In this document: piece after piece, positions 15,765-26,844 of the stretch
Position numbering within the stretch: position 1 is the first letter of the stretch
How the letters are laid out: each line of letters opens with the position of its first letter
Assembly (NCBI GenBank): GCA_032717465.1
Contig: CM064669.1
Coordinates: forward strand, 44,130,001-44,194,000
Reading direction: 5' to 3'
DNA: 64,000 nucleotides
From: Coenobita brevimanus
Lineage: Eukaryota > Arthropoda > Malacostraca > Decapoda > Coenobitidae
Notes under the pieces: generated by a model
What the model was told of the DNA's origin: nothing
Database searches by the model: none
What the model saw: only the letters and a program-made list of their open reading frames with translations
Program-made: the position numbers and the translations under genes

Positions 15765-15900
15765 ATAAAAAGGTGATAGGGAAGATGGGAAAAAGATTGG
15801 AAGAGAGGAGGGCAGACACAGAAAAGAATACTAAAGGTGAAAGAAGAAGTTGGCAGTACTACGTCAAATGAATGGATGATGGTCACCGCAATTTACCACC
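15765..15900. repeat. Repeat R3 copy 1
   Basis: GGAAGAGAGGAGGGCAGACACAGA, then GGCAGTACTACGTCAA, GATGATGGTC and TTTACCACCA. The same phrases in the same order recur at 56745-56880. Short and non-coding. Confidence 0.65.
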
Positions 15901-16063
15901 ACAAATTTTGGATTCAGTGATAAAAGCCGTTGAGGTTGACTTTGCCATGTGACCTTGACCATGACCTGTTGTACTAAAAAAAAGTTGATCATACCCTTGT
16001 TTGACCGTCAACCTTTCTGTGATGTTTGGTCCATATCTGATCAAAAGTGTTTTAGTTTTTTTG

Positions 16064-16065
<2 letters not shown>

Positions 16066-16133
<68 letters not shown>
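16066..16133. repeat. (AC)n microsatellite abutting a SINE head
   Basis: About 33 AC units, ending exactly where the tRNA-like SINE begins. Confidence 0.97.
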
Positions 16134-16135
<2 letters not shown>

Positions 16136-16411
16136 GCTCGCTGGTGCAGTGGTAACGTTCTCGCTTGCCAACTGGTGGACGGGAGTTCGCGCCTCGCTCA
16201 GGTTGCGAAAAGTTTCACTGATGAAGTGGGTGGTTATTGTCCCCCTTGAGCAAGGGGATGGGTGTGTGTGTGTGTGAAGGTCACAGCCTTGCCCTTAGAT
16301 CGGACTATATGAGCTCTCAGCTCCCTTCCGGGAGGATAAAAAGCTGACGATCACGACCATCAAGTGATAATGACCGACCCGGTGAATTACACACACACAC
16401 ACACACACACA
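16134..16411 (+). mobile_element. tRNA-derived SINE with (AC)n tail
   Basis: The head contains an A box TGGTGCAGTGG (16142-16152, full match to TRGYNNARNNG) and, 32 bp on, a B box GTTCGCGCC (16185-16193, one mismatch to GWTCRANNC). This is the internal RNA polymerase III promoter of a tRNA-derived SINE. The tRNA-unrelated body includes GTTTCACTGATGAAG, GATCGGACTATATGAGCTCT and CTTCCGGGAGG, and ends GACCCGGTGAATTAC followed by (AC)n. A second copy lies inverted at 44934-45236 with the same body and a GT (that is AC) tail. Confidence 0.85.
16142..16193 (+). promoter_or_regulatory. Pol III type 2 internal promoter (A and B boxes) of the SINE
   Basis: A box at 16142-16152 and B box at 16185-16193, spacing typical of tRNA-like genes. 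The single B-box mismatch suggests reduced activity. Confidence 0.65.
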
Positions 16412-16855
16412 TGTAGCTTGCCATAGTTACCTCTTGGTGCTCACAACTCTGCCTCTCCACATCATGGGCTTATCCATTTCAGTGCCTCTCCCATTTCATT
16501 GCCTTTCCAGTTTCACTGCCTCTTTCATTTCACTGCTCACAGCACACCCACATCACAACAGCACTGATATCACTGCCTCACCCACGTCACTGCATCTCGT
16601 GCCTCACTGCAGTGTAGGTTTTTAAAAGATATCTTCCATAAATGAAAGTGTCGGTGGGGGAGGGGTAAAGAAATTAGCGTGAGGGACCTATAAATGGGTT
16701 GCAGGAGGTGGAATAATTATGTGGTATATGGTGGGAAAGGCCATGGAAGTATGCTGTGTAAAGGTTTGATGTTGTTGGAAAAATGGTTTGAAAGCAGTGG
16801 AGGCATATATAGGCTAAATGTTTTCTGCAATAGTACCAACAAAAAGAACAACACC
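16412..16855. other. Non-coding, nothing recognised
   Basis: A CACTGCCTC-type pyrimidine-rich stretch (16470-16610), then AT-rich sequence without a supported gene. Confidence 0.5.
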
Positions 16856-16925
16856 AGAAAGCGCTCAGAGAGCGCGTACCTCCGCCAGTGCCAGTGCTAT
16901 TGAAAAGGATCCGGATCCTCTTAAC
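16856..16925. repeat. Truncated terminus of the CCTCCGCC dispersed element
   Basis: GAGAGCGCGTACCTCCGCCAG followed by GATCCGGATCC (split over 16870-16918). It matches the left end of the 487-bp element at 63115 and the GATCCGGATC phrase at 58110. Only about 70 bp remains. Confidence 0.55.
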
Positions 16926-17039
16926 CCTTTCTCAGTCCGCCACATATCATGTGAATGTGACAAGCGATAGATCCCCACCTCGACGATAGCGTCACGAAAG
17001 ATTACTGGAAATTATATATCGCCCCGGAGTGTCAGACCT

Positions 17040-18050
17040 GATTGCTTTATCCGTCATCTCGCTTAAGGCTTTTTTTCCTCTCCTCTGCTGTTCACCCTTT
17101 CACCTGAGATCTTTCCTACGATTTTTTAAGTGAAAGATTTACTCGCATATTCGTCAGTTCCGATAACTTTGTTATTGGGGACCATTTTCTCCATTTTTTG
17201 CATGTCTAATCTCATCACTACGAGAGAACTTTCCTTCGATTTTATTCAGATTCTTACAGTACTTCGAGCACCCTTTATTCTTCTCTTCCACATCCTGCTC
17301 CTTCATTACGAGATCTTTTTCGTGATTGTATTTAGACTTCCTAGTAGTTCCACGTCATGTGCTAATTTCAATCACACACCTCTCTTAGTAGAAAAACACT
17401 CTCAGGACACGTTATTCTTTTTTCCATCCCTTCCCCATCTAAGCCCTTCTGAGCGAGAGAGCTTTCCTACGGTTAAACTCAGACTGCGGAAAGATTTCCT
17501 GTAGTGACAGCTCAGGTTGCTTTATCCATCACTGTACACTTTTCTTTTCTAGTGTATACTCCTTCAGATTACCCATTTCTTCTCTCTTCCACGTCTGACA
17601 CCTTCACTACGAGATCTTTCCTACCATGTATTCAGGCTTCTCGCAGTGGCACATTTATTTGTTTTATCCAGTCATTTGGCACCTCTCTTAGTACAGACTT
17701 TTTCTGGGGACACCCGATTTCGCTCGCCTTTTACGTTAAACCTTTTCATTACGAGAGGTCCCTTTTTTTTTTTATTCTCTCTAGTGTCACATGTCACATA
17801 ATTCTCTTCGCACCTGAATGTAATTGCGTTTTTTTTCAACTTTTCATCACGGATATTATATTCTTCGTTTGCCTTTCTTCAAGTTTCCCGTGAACTTCTT
17901 ACGTATTATTTTTTCGTTACTTTTTCCTCCAGTTCTCCATATTTCCTTTAGCTTTCGTTCTGTAATACTTTGTAAAATCTCAGACTCCCGTGACTCACCC
18001 ACAGCTGAATGAAAATCGTCTGGCGTAAGTTGGAATAAAATATTAAATAC
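17040..18050. repeat. Degenerate TTAACCCCTTCA-type array
   Basis: Recurring phrases CATTACGAGATCTTT, CACTACGAGATCTTTCCTAC, CATTACGAGAGGTCC and GATTTTATTCAGATTC at about 100-150-bp intervals (17100-17770), then AATGAAAATCGTCTGGCG (18006). These look like old forward copies with the GATGACG part changed to GAGATCT. The 124- and 129-codon ORFs across the region show no recognisable domain and are probably chance. Confidence 0.5.
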
Positions 18051-18303
18051 AAGAGTTGTTTGAAGACCATGAGAATCTTAAACTTTATTCCGTTTATCCA
18101 TCTTCCCCTCACTTTTTTTAAAATTCTTTGATAAACATTTTTCCATCTCTCAGCTTGAACTGCACGTCTTAACAGAAATCTAATATTCTTGTCTCTTCGT
18201 CTCCATTGTACCCTCCATGAAAGTCACTGCCAAAAGTTAGAGCTTCACGTGTCGACTGAGTATCCCCTTCGCAATTCTTTGTGTTCGAGATGTTCCTTGT
18301 GCT

Positions 18304-18305
<2 letters not shown>

Positions 18306-18338
<33 letters not shown>
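18306..18338. repeat. (GA)n microsatellite
   Basis: About 16 GA units. Confidence 0.97.
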
Positions 18339-18343
<5 letters not shown>

Positions 18344-18526
18344 CATATCTGTACAATATTATGATCTTTACCCTTATCAGTCGGGTGGCGTCTTTCATAT
18401 GTTGTTTGCTACAAACAGATGATTTTATTCAACTGAGGAGATCTTGTTGGGATTGGTGTTAAGAAATTATCTCCGTTAAAACAAACAAGTGTGTATCTCG
18501 TATTGCGGTTAGAAACAATATCTATT

Positions 18527-18528
<2 letters not shown>

Positions 18529-18593
<65 letters not shown>

Positions 18594-18597
18594 CACA
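18529..18597. repeat. (GT)n(GC)n microsatellite
   Basis: About 29 GT units ending in GCGCGCGC, a strongly Z-DNA-prone alternating purine/pyrimidine tract. Confidence 0.95.
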
Positions 18598-18784
18598 AAA
18601 ATAAACAGTTTGTATCAGTCTGTATCTACTTTTAAACAAATTCGGTGAAAGTGTGGAGGACCAGCCAGTAAGGAAATCTATGATATTTGGGAGGTGTGGT
18701 AGGGACAGAAACACTCTTCCATACAAAGACTGACCTTGCACCCTGCCCACACCTAATTGTAACTTTCTTCCACGCAAAGATTCA

Positions 18785-18934
18785 AGAAGCGTCAAGAAGA
18801 AGAAGAAAAAGATTCAAGAAGCTTCAAGGAGGAGGAGGAGAAGATTCAAGAAGAAGAGGAAGAAGATGCTTCAAGAAGGAGAAATTTTTAAAAGATGATG
18901 ATGATGAAGGACAAGGAGCAGAAGAAGGAGAAGA
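18785..18934. repeat. GAA/GGA-rich purine tract left of the gap
   Basis: AAGAAGAAGAAG, GGAGGAGGAGGAG and repeated GATTCAAGAAG phrases run into the gap. Confidence 0.85.
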
Positions 18935-19034
18935 NNNNNNNNNNNNNNNNNNNNNNNNNNNNNNNNNNNNNNNNNNNNNNNNNNNNNNNNNNNNNNNNNN
19001 NNNNNNNNNNNNNNNNNNNNNNNNNNNNNNNNNN
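18935..19034. other. Assembly gap, 100 N
   Basis: Exactly 100 N, the conventional placeholder for a gap of unknown length. The left flank is purine-rich and the right flank (TTCTTC..., CCTCCTTACTCC) pyrimidine-rich, so the missing piece lies at a strand-asymmetry switch. Confidence 0.99.
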
Positions 19035-19164
19035 TTCTTCACCAACCCTACTCTTAACCCTCATCTTCCCATCCCCATTCCTTTTCATCCCATCCTCCTT
19101 ACTCCTACTCCTCCTCTCTCCTTTCTCCTCTTGCCACCTTCTCTTAAAGGTAGCTGTGGTTTGA

Positions 19165-19515
19165 AGGATAAACTGAGGTACAGGTTGAGCCATGGCAAAT
19201 TGTGCAAAAAACAAACTAAAAGAGGAAATACGCGATTGACAAGCCGCTCGGAGTGGAAAAAGAACGTTCAAAAGGGACAGTAGGAACACTATTTGAAGAA
19301 GGAAGTAGAGATTAATGGAAAGTGGGGAGAAGAGGGGGCAAGAGAGGATGAGGTGAAGTACAAGGTGAGGGGAGGGATGGGAAAATGGTGTACAGTGTGA
19401 AATTAAGGGGGATAAATAGAATAACAAGGGCAGCAGGGGAGAAGAGAAAAGGGTTGTGGACAAGAAGAGAGGGAAGGAAACAAAAAACACTACTCCCGAA
19501 ACAGAAGCAGCTTCT
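19165..19515. repeat. Repeat R2 copy 1 (purine-rich)
   Basis: Shares ordered phrases with copies at 38248 and 55585: GTTGAGCC, AAATTGTGCA, GACAAGC, CAGTAGGAACAC, AGTAGAGATTAATGGA, TGGGGAGAAGAGGGG, AATGGTGTACAG, AATAGAATAACAAG, AGAAGAGAGGGAAGGAA and CTCCCGAAA. This copy is the most diverged and the shortest. Confidence 0.7.
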
Positions 19516-19665
19516 GGTTAGATTAAAATTAAGTAGAGGGTAGTAAGATACTGAAGTTTATATAAATACTACCCCCCCCAAAAAAAAAAAAAAAAAGGAA
19601 AACGAGGAGTGGAGAGACGAACCCAATGCAGAATGGAAAGGAAACTAAGGAGGACAGGGTAGAAA

Positions 19666-19710
19666 GGAGGAGAGAGAGAGGGAGAGATAGAGAGAGAGAG
19701 AGAGGGAGGT
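19666..19710. repeat. (GA)n microsatellite, interrupted
   Basis: GAGAGAGAG tracts broken by GGGAGAGATA. Confidence 0.9.
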
Positions 19711-20490
19711 CCGCACCCTTTTGTACACCGTGAGTCAGTATGAGTCAAAACGGTTTTAGTCTGCAGAGGAACTGATGATGCACTGTGATGCACATGCAGT
19801 GGCAGTCTGAAGGGATGCCGATTAGGCAATTCTAGACAAAAATATTCACCAAAACTTATGTTTTAGCATGAATTGCGTCAATATTTGATGCGGCTCTAGG
19901 GGAGGATGTCAATTTCCAGGCCAACACTCAAATAGTCGATATTCTCTCAGTTTATAGTTCAGGGGGAAGGGGGCACACGCGCGATTTTTGGCGATTTACT
20001 CGAACACTATTGGTCGCATCAGAGTCCCACCAATACCACTTGAAAGCTCGTGAATTCTGCATCTAGACATATGCTTAGCTCTTGCATCATGCAGGCAAAG
20101 TTTTGTGCTACAGTGTAAGGCAGTTATTGTCGTTGTTAAACAACAGTATTTTCACCATTTCGATACTTTCACAGCACTTCTTCCTCATCAATTTTTGTGT
20201 TTTTAATAGCTTATCGTACTGTATAAATGATCAGGGGAAGATGATGGTATACAGTTTATACCATTATAGACAATTTCTTGGGCAAGTTAAATACGTGGGA
20301 ATGTTTTTCCTCTGTGCGTGAGGCCAGCCTTCTCTCATGGAATTTTTTTCTTGGTCAGTGTCACACACACTTACTTTCTCGAAAACATACAGTGCACGAA
20401 GTGGGTTAACTTCAGATGATGAAAGAAGAAAATTCCTTCCTTCATTTACGTCAGAAGAGGTACTGTACCATGTGCTTTCGTTTTCTTTTC
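19711..20490. other. Non-coding, nothing recognised
   Basis: No supported gene. Resembles other dispersed non-coding repeats in tone (19940-20060) but no second copy is present here. Confidence 0.45.
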
Positions 20491-20492
20491 TC

Positions 20493-20752
20493 CTTTATTA
20501 CCGTCCCCGCCCCGCAGAGGGGCTCAGGGACGGGTATTGTTTTCACTCGGTTTGGCTGTTTGTCTGTCTGGTCTGTTAACATCTTTACGCAAAAACTACT
20601 GGTGCGATTTTTGTCTAAAATTACAGGGATAATGGGCTATGACCGTCTGATCACCTGATTAAAGTTTGGGTCAAATGGGCCAAGGCCTAGGCTGTAGAAG
20701 CCCAAAAAATATAAAAAACTGTTTTTTTTTTTTTTTTTTGCCATAACTCCAT
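20493..20752 (+). repeat. Dispersed repeat family P, copy near 20.6 kb
   Basis: Same phrase order as 8581-8812: TTTTCACTCGGTTTG, TGTCTGTCTG, AAAAACTACTGGTGCGATTTT (split), GGGCTATGA, GGGCCAAGGCC, AGGCTGTAG. The left end holds the inverted repeat CCGTCCC/GGGACGG around GCCCCGCAGAGGGGC. It ends in a T-run rather than an A-run. Confidence 0.7.
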
Positions 20753-21678
20753 TCAGTTTCGTCATGGCATAAACATAAAACCAAAACTTAAAGGTGCATC
20801 TTTCAAATCTGCGTTCTATAAAAATGCTTCATTACATCAGGGGGTCACTCCCTAGTTAGCGGTAGGTGGGTCAGTGTCAGGTGGGTCGAGCTCATGGGTC
20901 CCTCCCCCAGGGTTCCCTCTTCATTAACTTTTCAAACTGGCTCATTTCCATCCTATATTGGAGGACACTTGTGCGTAAATGGGGTTAACAGGAGTAAATG
21001 TAATAATGATGGTAAAACCATAAAACACCGACACAGTTTTAATAAAATGCCTATCGATCTACATGAATCCAGTGTACGTGCTAATCACCTGAAAACATTC
21101 CTTAAAACATCTGTCATTTTTGTTGTTGGTAAGCTCTGTGATTGTAAATCCCAACATACGGTATGAAAAATGCATGTCAGCTAAAAAGTTAGTACATTAT
21201 GGCCCTATTATTTTTTGCATACGTTGAATACATTTATAAACAATTTTTTCGTTACGGGACATTGTAAAATACTGTTGTTCAGTAAGTCTCGTTCCTGTAG
21301 CTGGATCGTGTCATAATTGCGTGTGGTTCAGAGTGTTGTATTTTTTTATTGTGCGTACTAGTCGATACAAAACATGGTTACATAATTCCACCTGTTTGAC
21401 ATTAACTTGGCTCTACCAGCAAACCCTCCACAGCACAGCAGCAAACATTAGCCTGTTGTCGAACTTCATTACAAAAAATACCGAGGTTGTGGGGAACAAC
21501 GAATTTGGAAACCCAGTGATGTGATCTTTGGAGCCCTACAAACTTTTCTTAATGTTCAAGAGTTTCATAATTGTTTGACTAAAAGTTATTGCTATAATTG
21601 TCCGCAGTAGTACTCTTCACTGCGGTTCTGGAGAAACGTTTGTATAACTAGCCACTGGTTCCAACGCACTCCAGTTTG
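20753..21678. other. Non-coding, nothing recognised
   Basis: AT-rich, no supported gene, RNA or clear repeat. Confidence 0.45.
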
Positions 21679-21679
21679 G

Positions 21680-21895
21680 TTAACCCCTTCAATACGATGA
21701 CGTCTTATCCTGTTTTATTCTTGCTACTACCAGACGAGTTTTTCAAAGCAAAGGAAATCTGCATGTAGTAAAGGGGCCATAATTATGGCTATATATATCT
21801 CCAGTTCGAAAACTCGTCTCTCAAGCTTGAATAAAATCTTTGTGGTAATAATATTAATAACATGATATGTACGTTATAAGATTGAAGGGTTAATT
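21680..21895. repeat. Inverted pair of TTAACCCCTTCA-type units
   Basis: The forward unit 21680-21778 begins TTAACCCCTTCAATACGATG and contains TTTTATTCTTGCTACTACC, AGACGAGTTTTT and AGTAAAGGGGCC. The reverse unit, about 21815-21894, contains CTTGAATAAAATC, GTGGTAATAATATTAATAA and ATTGAAGGGTTAA. The pair is head-to-head in about 215 bp, and both outer ends carry TTAA. Confidence 0.75.
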
Positions 21896-23690
21896 ATTAA
21901 AAAGGTTGGGTAATGTGGGAAAACAGCAGGTTTTAATAAGGTTTTTGTAGTAATGTTTGATGCAGTGGGGAGAGAGTTCCAGTGAACTTCTATGAAAATT
22001 TAATCCTGAAATAGCTTGTATTAGTGTAGTTGGACGAGTACAGTTAAAAATGTGGTTGTACTCTGTTAAAGGTGACCGAAGTGAGAGCAGCATTTATCAC
22101 GGAGCAAATGTTGAGAGAGTTGGAGGCTTGAGGAAGAAGAACAGATGTAGAAGGTATCATTGCTTTTGTACTTGAATATCGGGTGAATGATAAAACAAGG
22201 TAGTAAGACATGAATTAGTAGGGGTTGTCTGGACCAAATAATTTCAGTATGGCAGAGTTTGGGGTAAGTGAACAAAATAGGGTGGCTGGACAAATGTTCC
22301 GCAATATATATGTCGCAGTATTAACAGGGAGGGACCGTGGGAGGTATTTAGTATGTTTGATGTGGTAGGAAAAACTGCTGAATGTCGTCGAGAATTTTTG
22401 TGATGATAACGAATTATGTGTATGGGTAGGTGTTTCAGTGGTTTCAGGGATGGTTAGAACAAGTGTATAACTGTTTCCCCATGATTGTCCATTATAGACT
22501 GTGTGTATAGATAGATACGTAGATAGATTGACAGACAAATAGAGACAGACAGACAAATCGGTATATAGATAGATATAGAAATGATATTGCTGGTAGGATG
22601 GGATTGAGAAGGATCACCAGAAAGTCATTGGAAGTGATTAACTAGGCCATTACAATATATAATAGGTTTGATTATACCAGACATGGTTAGAGTAGACTGG
22701 GTCAGGTCTGGTAAGTTGGATCAGATCAGGTTAGATAAGTTCAGAGTGAAAATACCTGAAACTCTGAAATGAAGGATTGGTGTCACGGAGGACAGACAGT
22801 ATTCAAACATTTCGTTTCCACAGCGCTCACTGTCACATATATTTGCAAATCATGCAGACGTCAACTGTGTAGGACTAATTTAATGGTGTGCGAAATATGT
22901 AGGCTCTTTAAATACCACCACTATGACCATTTGTTGCGACTTTCATGTACAATACCTGTCCATCATTCAGTGGCACTCGTGCATCTGGGAGTACCAAATA
23001 GGTTTGATATTTGGACCAGTGATTCCAGCGGTCAAAACAAAAATTTTCAAGATGGGCTTCAAAAATCTTTCAAGATCAACCAAAATTTTTCAAGATAGAG
23101 AAGTAATGAAAATATATTAAATTATTTGTAATAATTGTATATACTTTACACATCAAACAATGATCTTGGTTCTAATTGACATAAAAGGAAACTATTTTTT
23201 TTTTTTTTTTTTTTTTTTTGTAAAACAGGGTAAACTGATTCAATTTTCTTACCGTACGATAATTGCATCAATGAGTAAATTTTGCTGTACACAAAGTAAT
23301 AACTTACTTCCTTAATTCTTAACTGAAATCAATAGTAATACGTTAATTCATCCCTACCCTTGGTAAACCATTTGAAATTTTAAAAAAACATTTTCCAAGT
23401 TATACCCTAAATAAAAGAATACGAGTTCTTTGGTAAAAAGAGGGCAGTCTAAATCATTTGAAACTAATAAATAAAACTAGTTGCTCTTAATATGTACGAA
23501 GTACTCATCCCAGACTCCCAGATTCACAGCAGTTTTTCAGCAACAACGCGGTCCCGATATACACTAAAATGATTTTACTGAATAGATAGAATTTGTGAAG
23601 CGTTAAGTTTTCGTACTTGCCGTGCGTCATATAAAATTGTAAAATAACAAAAGAAAATTGTGAAAGTTGAGAGATGGGCAGAATGTGAGT
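21896..23690. other. Non-coding; tetranucleotide and T-run only
   Basis: No recognised gene. 22500-22580 is a GATA/GACA-rich degenerate tetranucleotide stretch. 23190-23219 is a ~27-bp T-run. ORFs up to 113 codons have no recognisable domain. Confidence 0.5.
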
Positions 23691-23694
23691 GATG

Positions 23695-24340
23695 GGCTGT
23701 TGACGAGAGAGAGAGAGAGACAGGGAGAATGTTGTACTGTAGGATAATAAGGGTGATGTATCATACATAAAGGATAAAGATGACAGCACAATCAGGAGAC
23801 AGGATACGAAATTGTAAAGGGAAGAGAGAGAGAGAACTGATAGTATGGAATGGGGAGAAGGGAAAAAGTGGAAGCTGGAAGAAGGGAAGGGGAGAAAATG
23901 AGAAAAGGGGAGGAATGGGGGAGAAGTAGGAGAAATGAATGGGGAGGAAGATCGGTTGAAAAAATAAGGAAGAGGAAGAACGAAAGATGAAAACAGATTA
24001 ATGAGGGAGAAAGGTCGAAGAGAAGAGAGGAGGGAACTAGATAGGGCGGGGAGTAGAGAGGCAAGAGTAAGACTAGAAGAAGATTATTGAGGAAGGGGGA
24101 AGGAAATAATAAGAGGGGATTACAGAAGCATGGAGGGAGAGGAGGGCGAAACAAATATATCTCGAGAGTAAGGAAAGAAATAAAGATAAGTAAATAAGAA
24201 GAGAGAAAAGATGGCAGATAAGTAGTAAGGGAGAAAGCAACGTATACGACAGACAAAGAGGAGAAATAAGGAAAATACAAAGTAAGACATATCAGGAAGT
24301 ACAAAAAAACTGCGAAGACTAAAGGAGAGAGGAGGTAAGG
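23695..24340. repeat. Purine-rich tract, ~640 bp
   Basis: The plus strand is mostly G/A (GGGGAGAAG, GGAAGAAGGGAAGGGGAG). The 170-codon minus-strand ORF (L/S/F/P) is a compositional artefact. Confidence 0.8.
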
Positions 24341-24361
24341 GTAAAATTAACGATGTTTATA

Positions 24362-24406
24362 TCTGTCTGTGTCTGTCTGTATCTATCTGTCTATCTGTAT
24401 ACTGTA

Positions 24407-24455
<49 letters not shown>
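24362..24455. repeat. (TCTG/TATC)n plus (TG)n microsatellite
   Basis: Degenerate tetranucleotides followed by about 22 TG units, then GAGAGAG. Confidence 0.93.
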
Positions 24456-24460
<5 letters not shown>

Positions 24461-24699
24461 TCAGATAAGGTGGTCGGTTTGTACTTATATCGAGATTACA
24501 AGCCTGTGCCAGGTATTCTAGTGTACTGTATATATCAAAGGGCATTGAATAGGAAGCCAGTATATGAGATAGACAGAAAGGTAGATGAATAGATAAATTG
24601 ATTGGTAGGTAGGTAAACTGTCAATAGAAAAATATAACAGGAATAAACGCTATTCCCATACTGAGGTACAACAGCGGCAGAGCTGCCAAGAAATTCCGG

Positions 24700-24705
24700 T
24701 GAAAG

Positions 24706-24741
<36 letters not shown>

Positions 24742-24975
24742 CTGCAGAGGAGGAGGGGAGGGGAGGAAAAAAAAAAAAAGTTGTCTGGAGAAATGGAGGA
24801 TGAGATGGAGGAAGAGACGGTGAGACAAATGGTGAGGAGGAAGAGAGAAGAGATAAAGGAGGAGGAGGAGGAAGAGGAGAGACAAGGAGAGAAAGTGGAA
24901 CAATTCGAATTCAGACAAGGAAAGGTAAAAGGGCGACAAGCTGATAAGGGTAACGTGAACAGACACAGTGGGTGA
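24700..24975. repeat. (AG)n and purine-rich tract
   Basis: About 15 AG units (24708-24738), then GGAGGAGGGGAGG, an A-run and GGAGGAGGAGGAGGAAG. ORFs are low-complexity. Confidence 0.88.
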
Positions 24976-25079
24976 GGAGTGACGAATATGAGTGTTCGAC
25001 AGCTGGGTGTGACAGGGTATTCCCTTCCTGTATTGCTGCGAGTGGGTTTGCAGGACTTTTTGTTGTTGAAAAGGTTATT

Positions 25080-25443
25080 GAATCTGTTTAGCACCTCAGA
25101 CTCGAGAAATCTCTCGAAATCAGAATAAAGTCGTCATGTGGTAGCAAGAATATAACAGAAGCCATTACAGTGTAGGAGGTGAACATTCCGGAACCTGAGA
25201 ATTGAACTCCGTTAAAAAAGGAAGAAAAAAGTTGCCACCGAGATTTAAAGCCGTTTGATGCAAATTTTATCGAGGCCGTCATCTCAGACAAGAGACGTAG
25301 CGAATTTCGCGCGTAATTATTGTAGATTTCCAGATTAGCAAATTCCCCATCCCGCTGCCGAACACGCCGTAAAAAATGTGTTGTCTGAGAGATTTAACAC
25401 CGCTTCTTGTAAGTCTTTTCTTTAATGAAAATAATTTTCAATC
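25080..25443. other. Non-coding with a decayed short repeat
   Basis: AGAATAAAGTCGTCATGTGG followed by TAGCAAGAATATAAC (25118-25155) is a reverse TTAACCCCTTCA core without recognisable ends. Nothing else is supported. Confidence 0.45.
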
Positions 25444-25665
25444 TTGCACTGCTATAATTTCCCACACCTGAAGAAGTTTTGATTTTTTCACTGCAACGAT
25501 TTCTCATAAATGAAGAAATAGTTTTGATTTTTTTCACTGTTTGGATTTGTAATGAATGAAGACATACTTTTGATTCTTTCACTGCTTGAATTTCTCATAA
25601 CTGAAGAAATAGTTTGATGCTTTCACCACCAGGATCTCCCACAGCTGAAGAAAATCGCTGTCAGT
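25444..25665. repeat. ~45-bp tandem repeat, about 5 diverged units
   Basis: Each unit reads roughly TTTCACTGC, ATTTCTCAT, AACTGAAGAAATAG, TTTTGATT. Units lie near 25444, 25486, 25533, 25577 and 25620. The last ends in GCTGAAGAAAATCGCTGTC, which resembles the TTAACCCCTTCA core, so the array may have grown from a decayed copy. Confidence 0.75.
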
Positions 25666-26629
25666 CAGAATGAAAAACCATGGCAACGAAAGGGTTACAT
25701 CTCTGTCAGGGTAGAGTTCTTCCTCATCACAATAAAATTATTCTTTGTCAATCTCAGTGAAACAGCAAAATGTATCCATGGCAACGAAAGGTTTACCTTT
25801 TTGTCATGCAGGCTCTTGCCAATGATACCGAGTAATCCGGCGTTGTCTAGAATACACCATAGTATTAGCGACCTTATGCCCTACACAGGGTTTCTGCATA
25901 GAACTTCGGCCCTGATTCACGGACAAATTATTTGTTACCCTACGACGTCAGGGAAGGAAGAATATTGGTTCTTGTTATGTCTGTTCTTGCTAAAAAGAAA
26001 AAACAATTCTTACTTAGCAGAGGAATAATAACGTATTTTTAGTACCGGTAGACGGATCAGTTCAGGGATCACCACCTGCGAGGGAGTGGCGATGCCCGAT
26101 CTTGTGTTGTGCTGGACTTCCTCTTTGTCAGAATTCAAGGCTGATAATTGGAATACTTCATTTCTTCCTCACCTCGTACTTTTTTTTAATGTAGTCGATT
26201 CTGAGCATAGATTAGGCAACCCATTCCCAGTAGCTCTTGTGGGGCTGCGGTGGCAGCATGCACCTTATTTCACTTAACATTTTCAGCACGGTAATATTTT
26301 AATTATTCTGGCATTTCAATGGCAGTTGTATTCAGCTTATGGGAGAAGTAAGAGTGAAAACTCAAAAATATCGATTAAGGTCTGGAGTTCGGTGAACATT
26401 TTTTATTTTATTGATGCCACCACCAAACCATTTCATTCAGTGGTGAGGGATCTCTCGTAATGAATTATTATGGATTCGAATCACTTAACCATCCGTTCCC
26501 TGTGGCACAGCAGTCCAATTGGCCGAAAGTGGCGCCAAAGGACTTCACATATCACAGTTTGGGGGCGTCTGTTACTTTGCCACAGAGCCACCACCACTTT
26601 CCTATGATCTTTATGATCAGATAAAGTAT
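25666..26629. other. Non-coding, nothing recognised
   Basis: GCAACGAAAGGGTTA and GCAACGAAAGGTTTA (25682, 25782) are possible decayed short-repeat ends. No gene is supported. Confidence 0.45.
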
Positions 26630-26818
26630 TTAACCCATTAGTGCCCAGGGTTGCTGTGCGAGGGATTCTGCTGGAAGGGTACTGAGCGTACCGCCTTCCG
26701 CCTATCGGCTCGTGGTTGGGAAGCTCATTGGTCCGTGCGCTGGGGTTCCCACCATTATTAACTTTTGAAAATGCCCAGCCTCGACCTTTGTTTAGGAGAC
26801 TTGGCACAAATGGGTTAA
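26630..26818. mobile_element. 189-bp TTAA-flanked MITE (piggyBac-type)
   Basis: Starts TTAACCCATTAGTGCC and ends GGCACAAATGGGTTAA. As inverted repeats these match at 15 of 16 positions. TTAA at both ends is the target duplication expected of piggyBac-superfamily elements, and CCC is the usual first triplet of their inverted repeats. The interior is GC-rich (GGGTACTGAGCGTACC, CTTCCGCCTATCGG) and non-coding. It is distinct from the full piggyBac copies at 45.5-53.7 kb. Confidence 0.8.
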
Positions 26819-26844
26819 GAGCAGGTGTGAGCACACCATGACGG

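Noticed and set aside
22769..23098. 109-codon ORF with CKSCRRQLC
   Set aside because: An isolated Cys cluster without a recognisable domain, and an overlapping frame is equally open.
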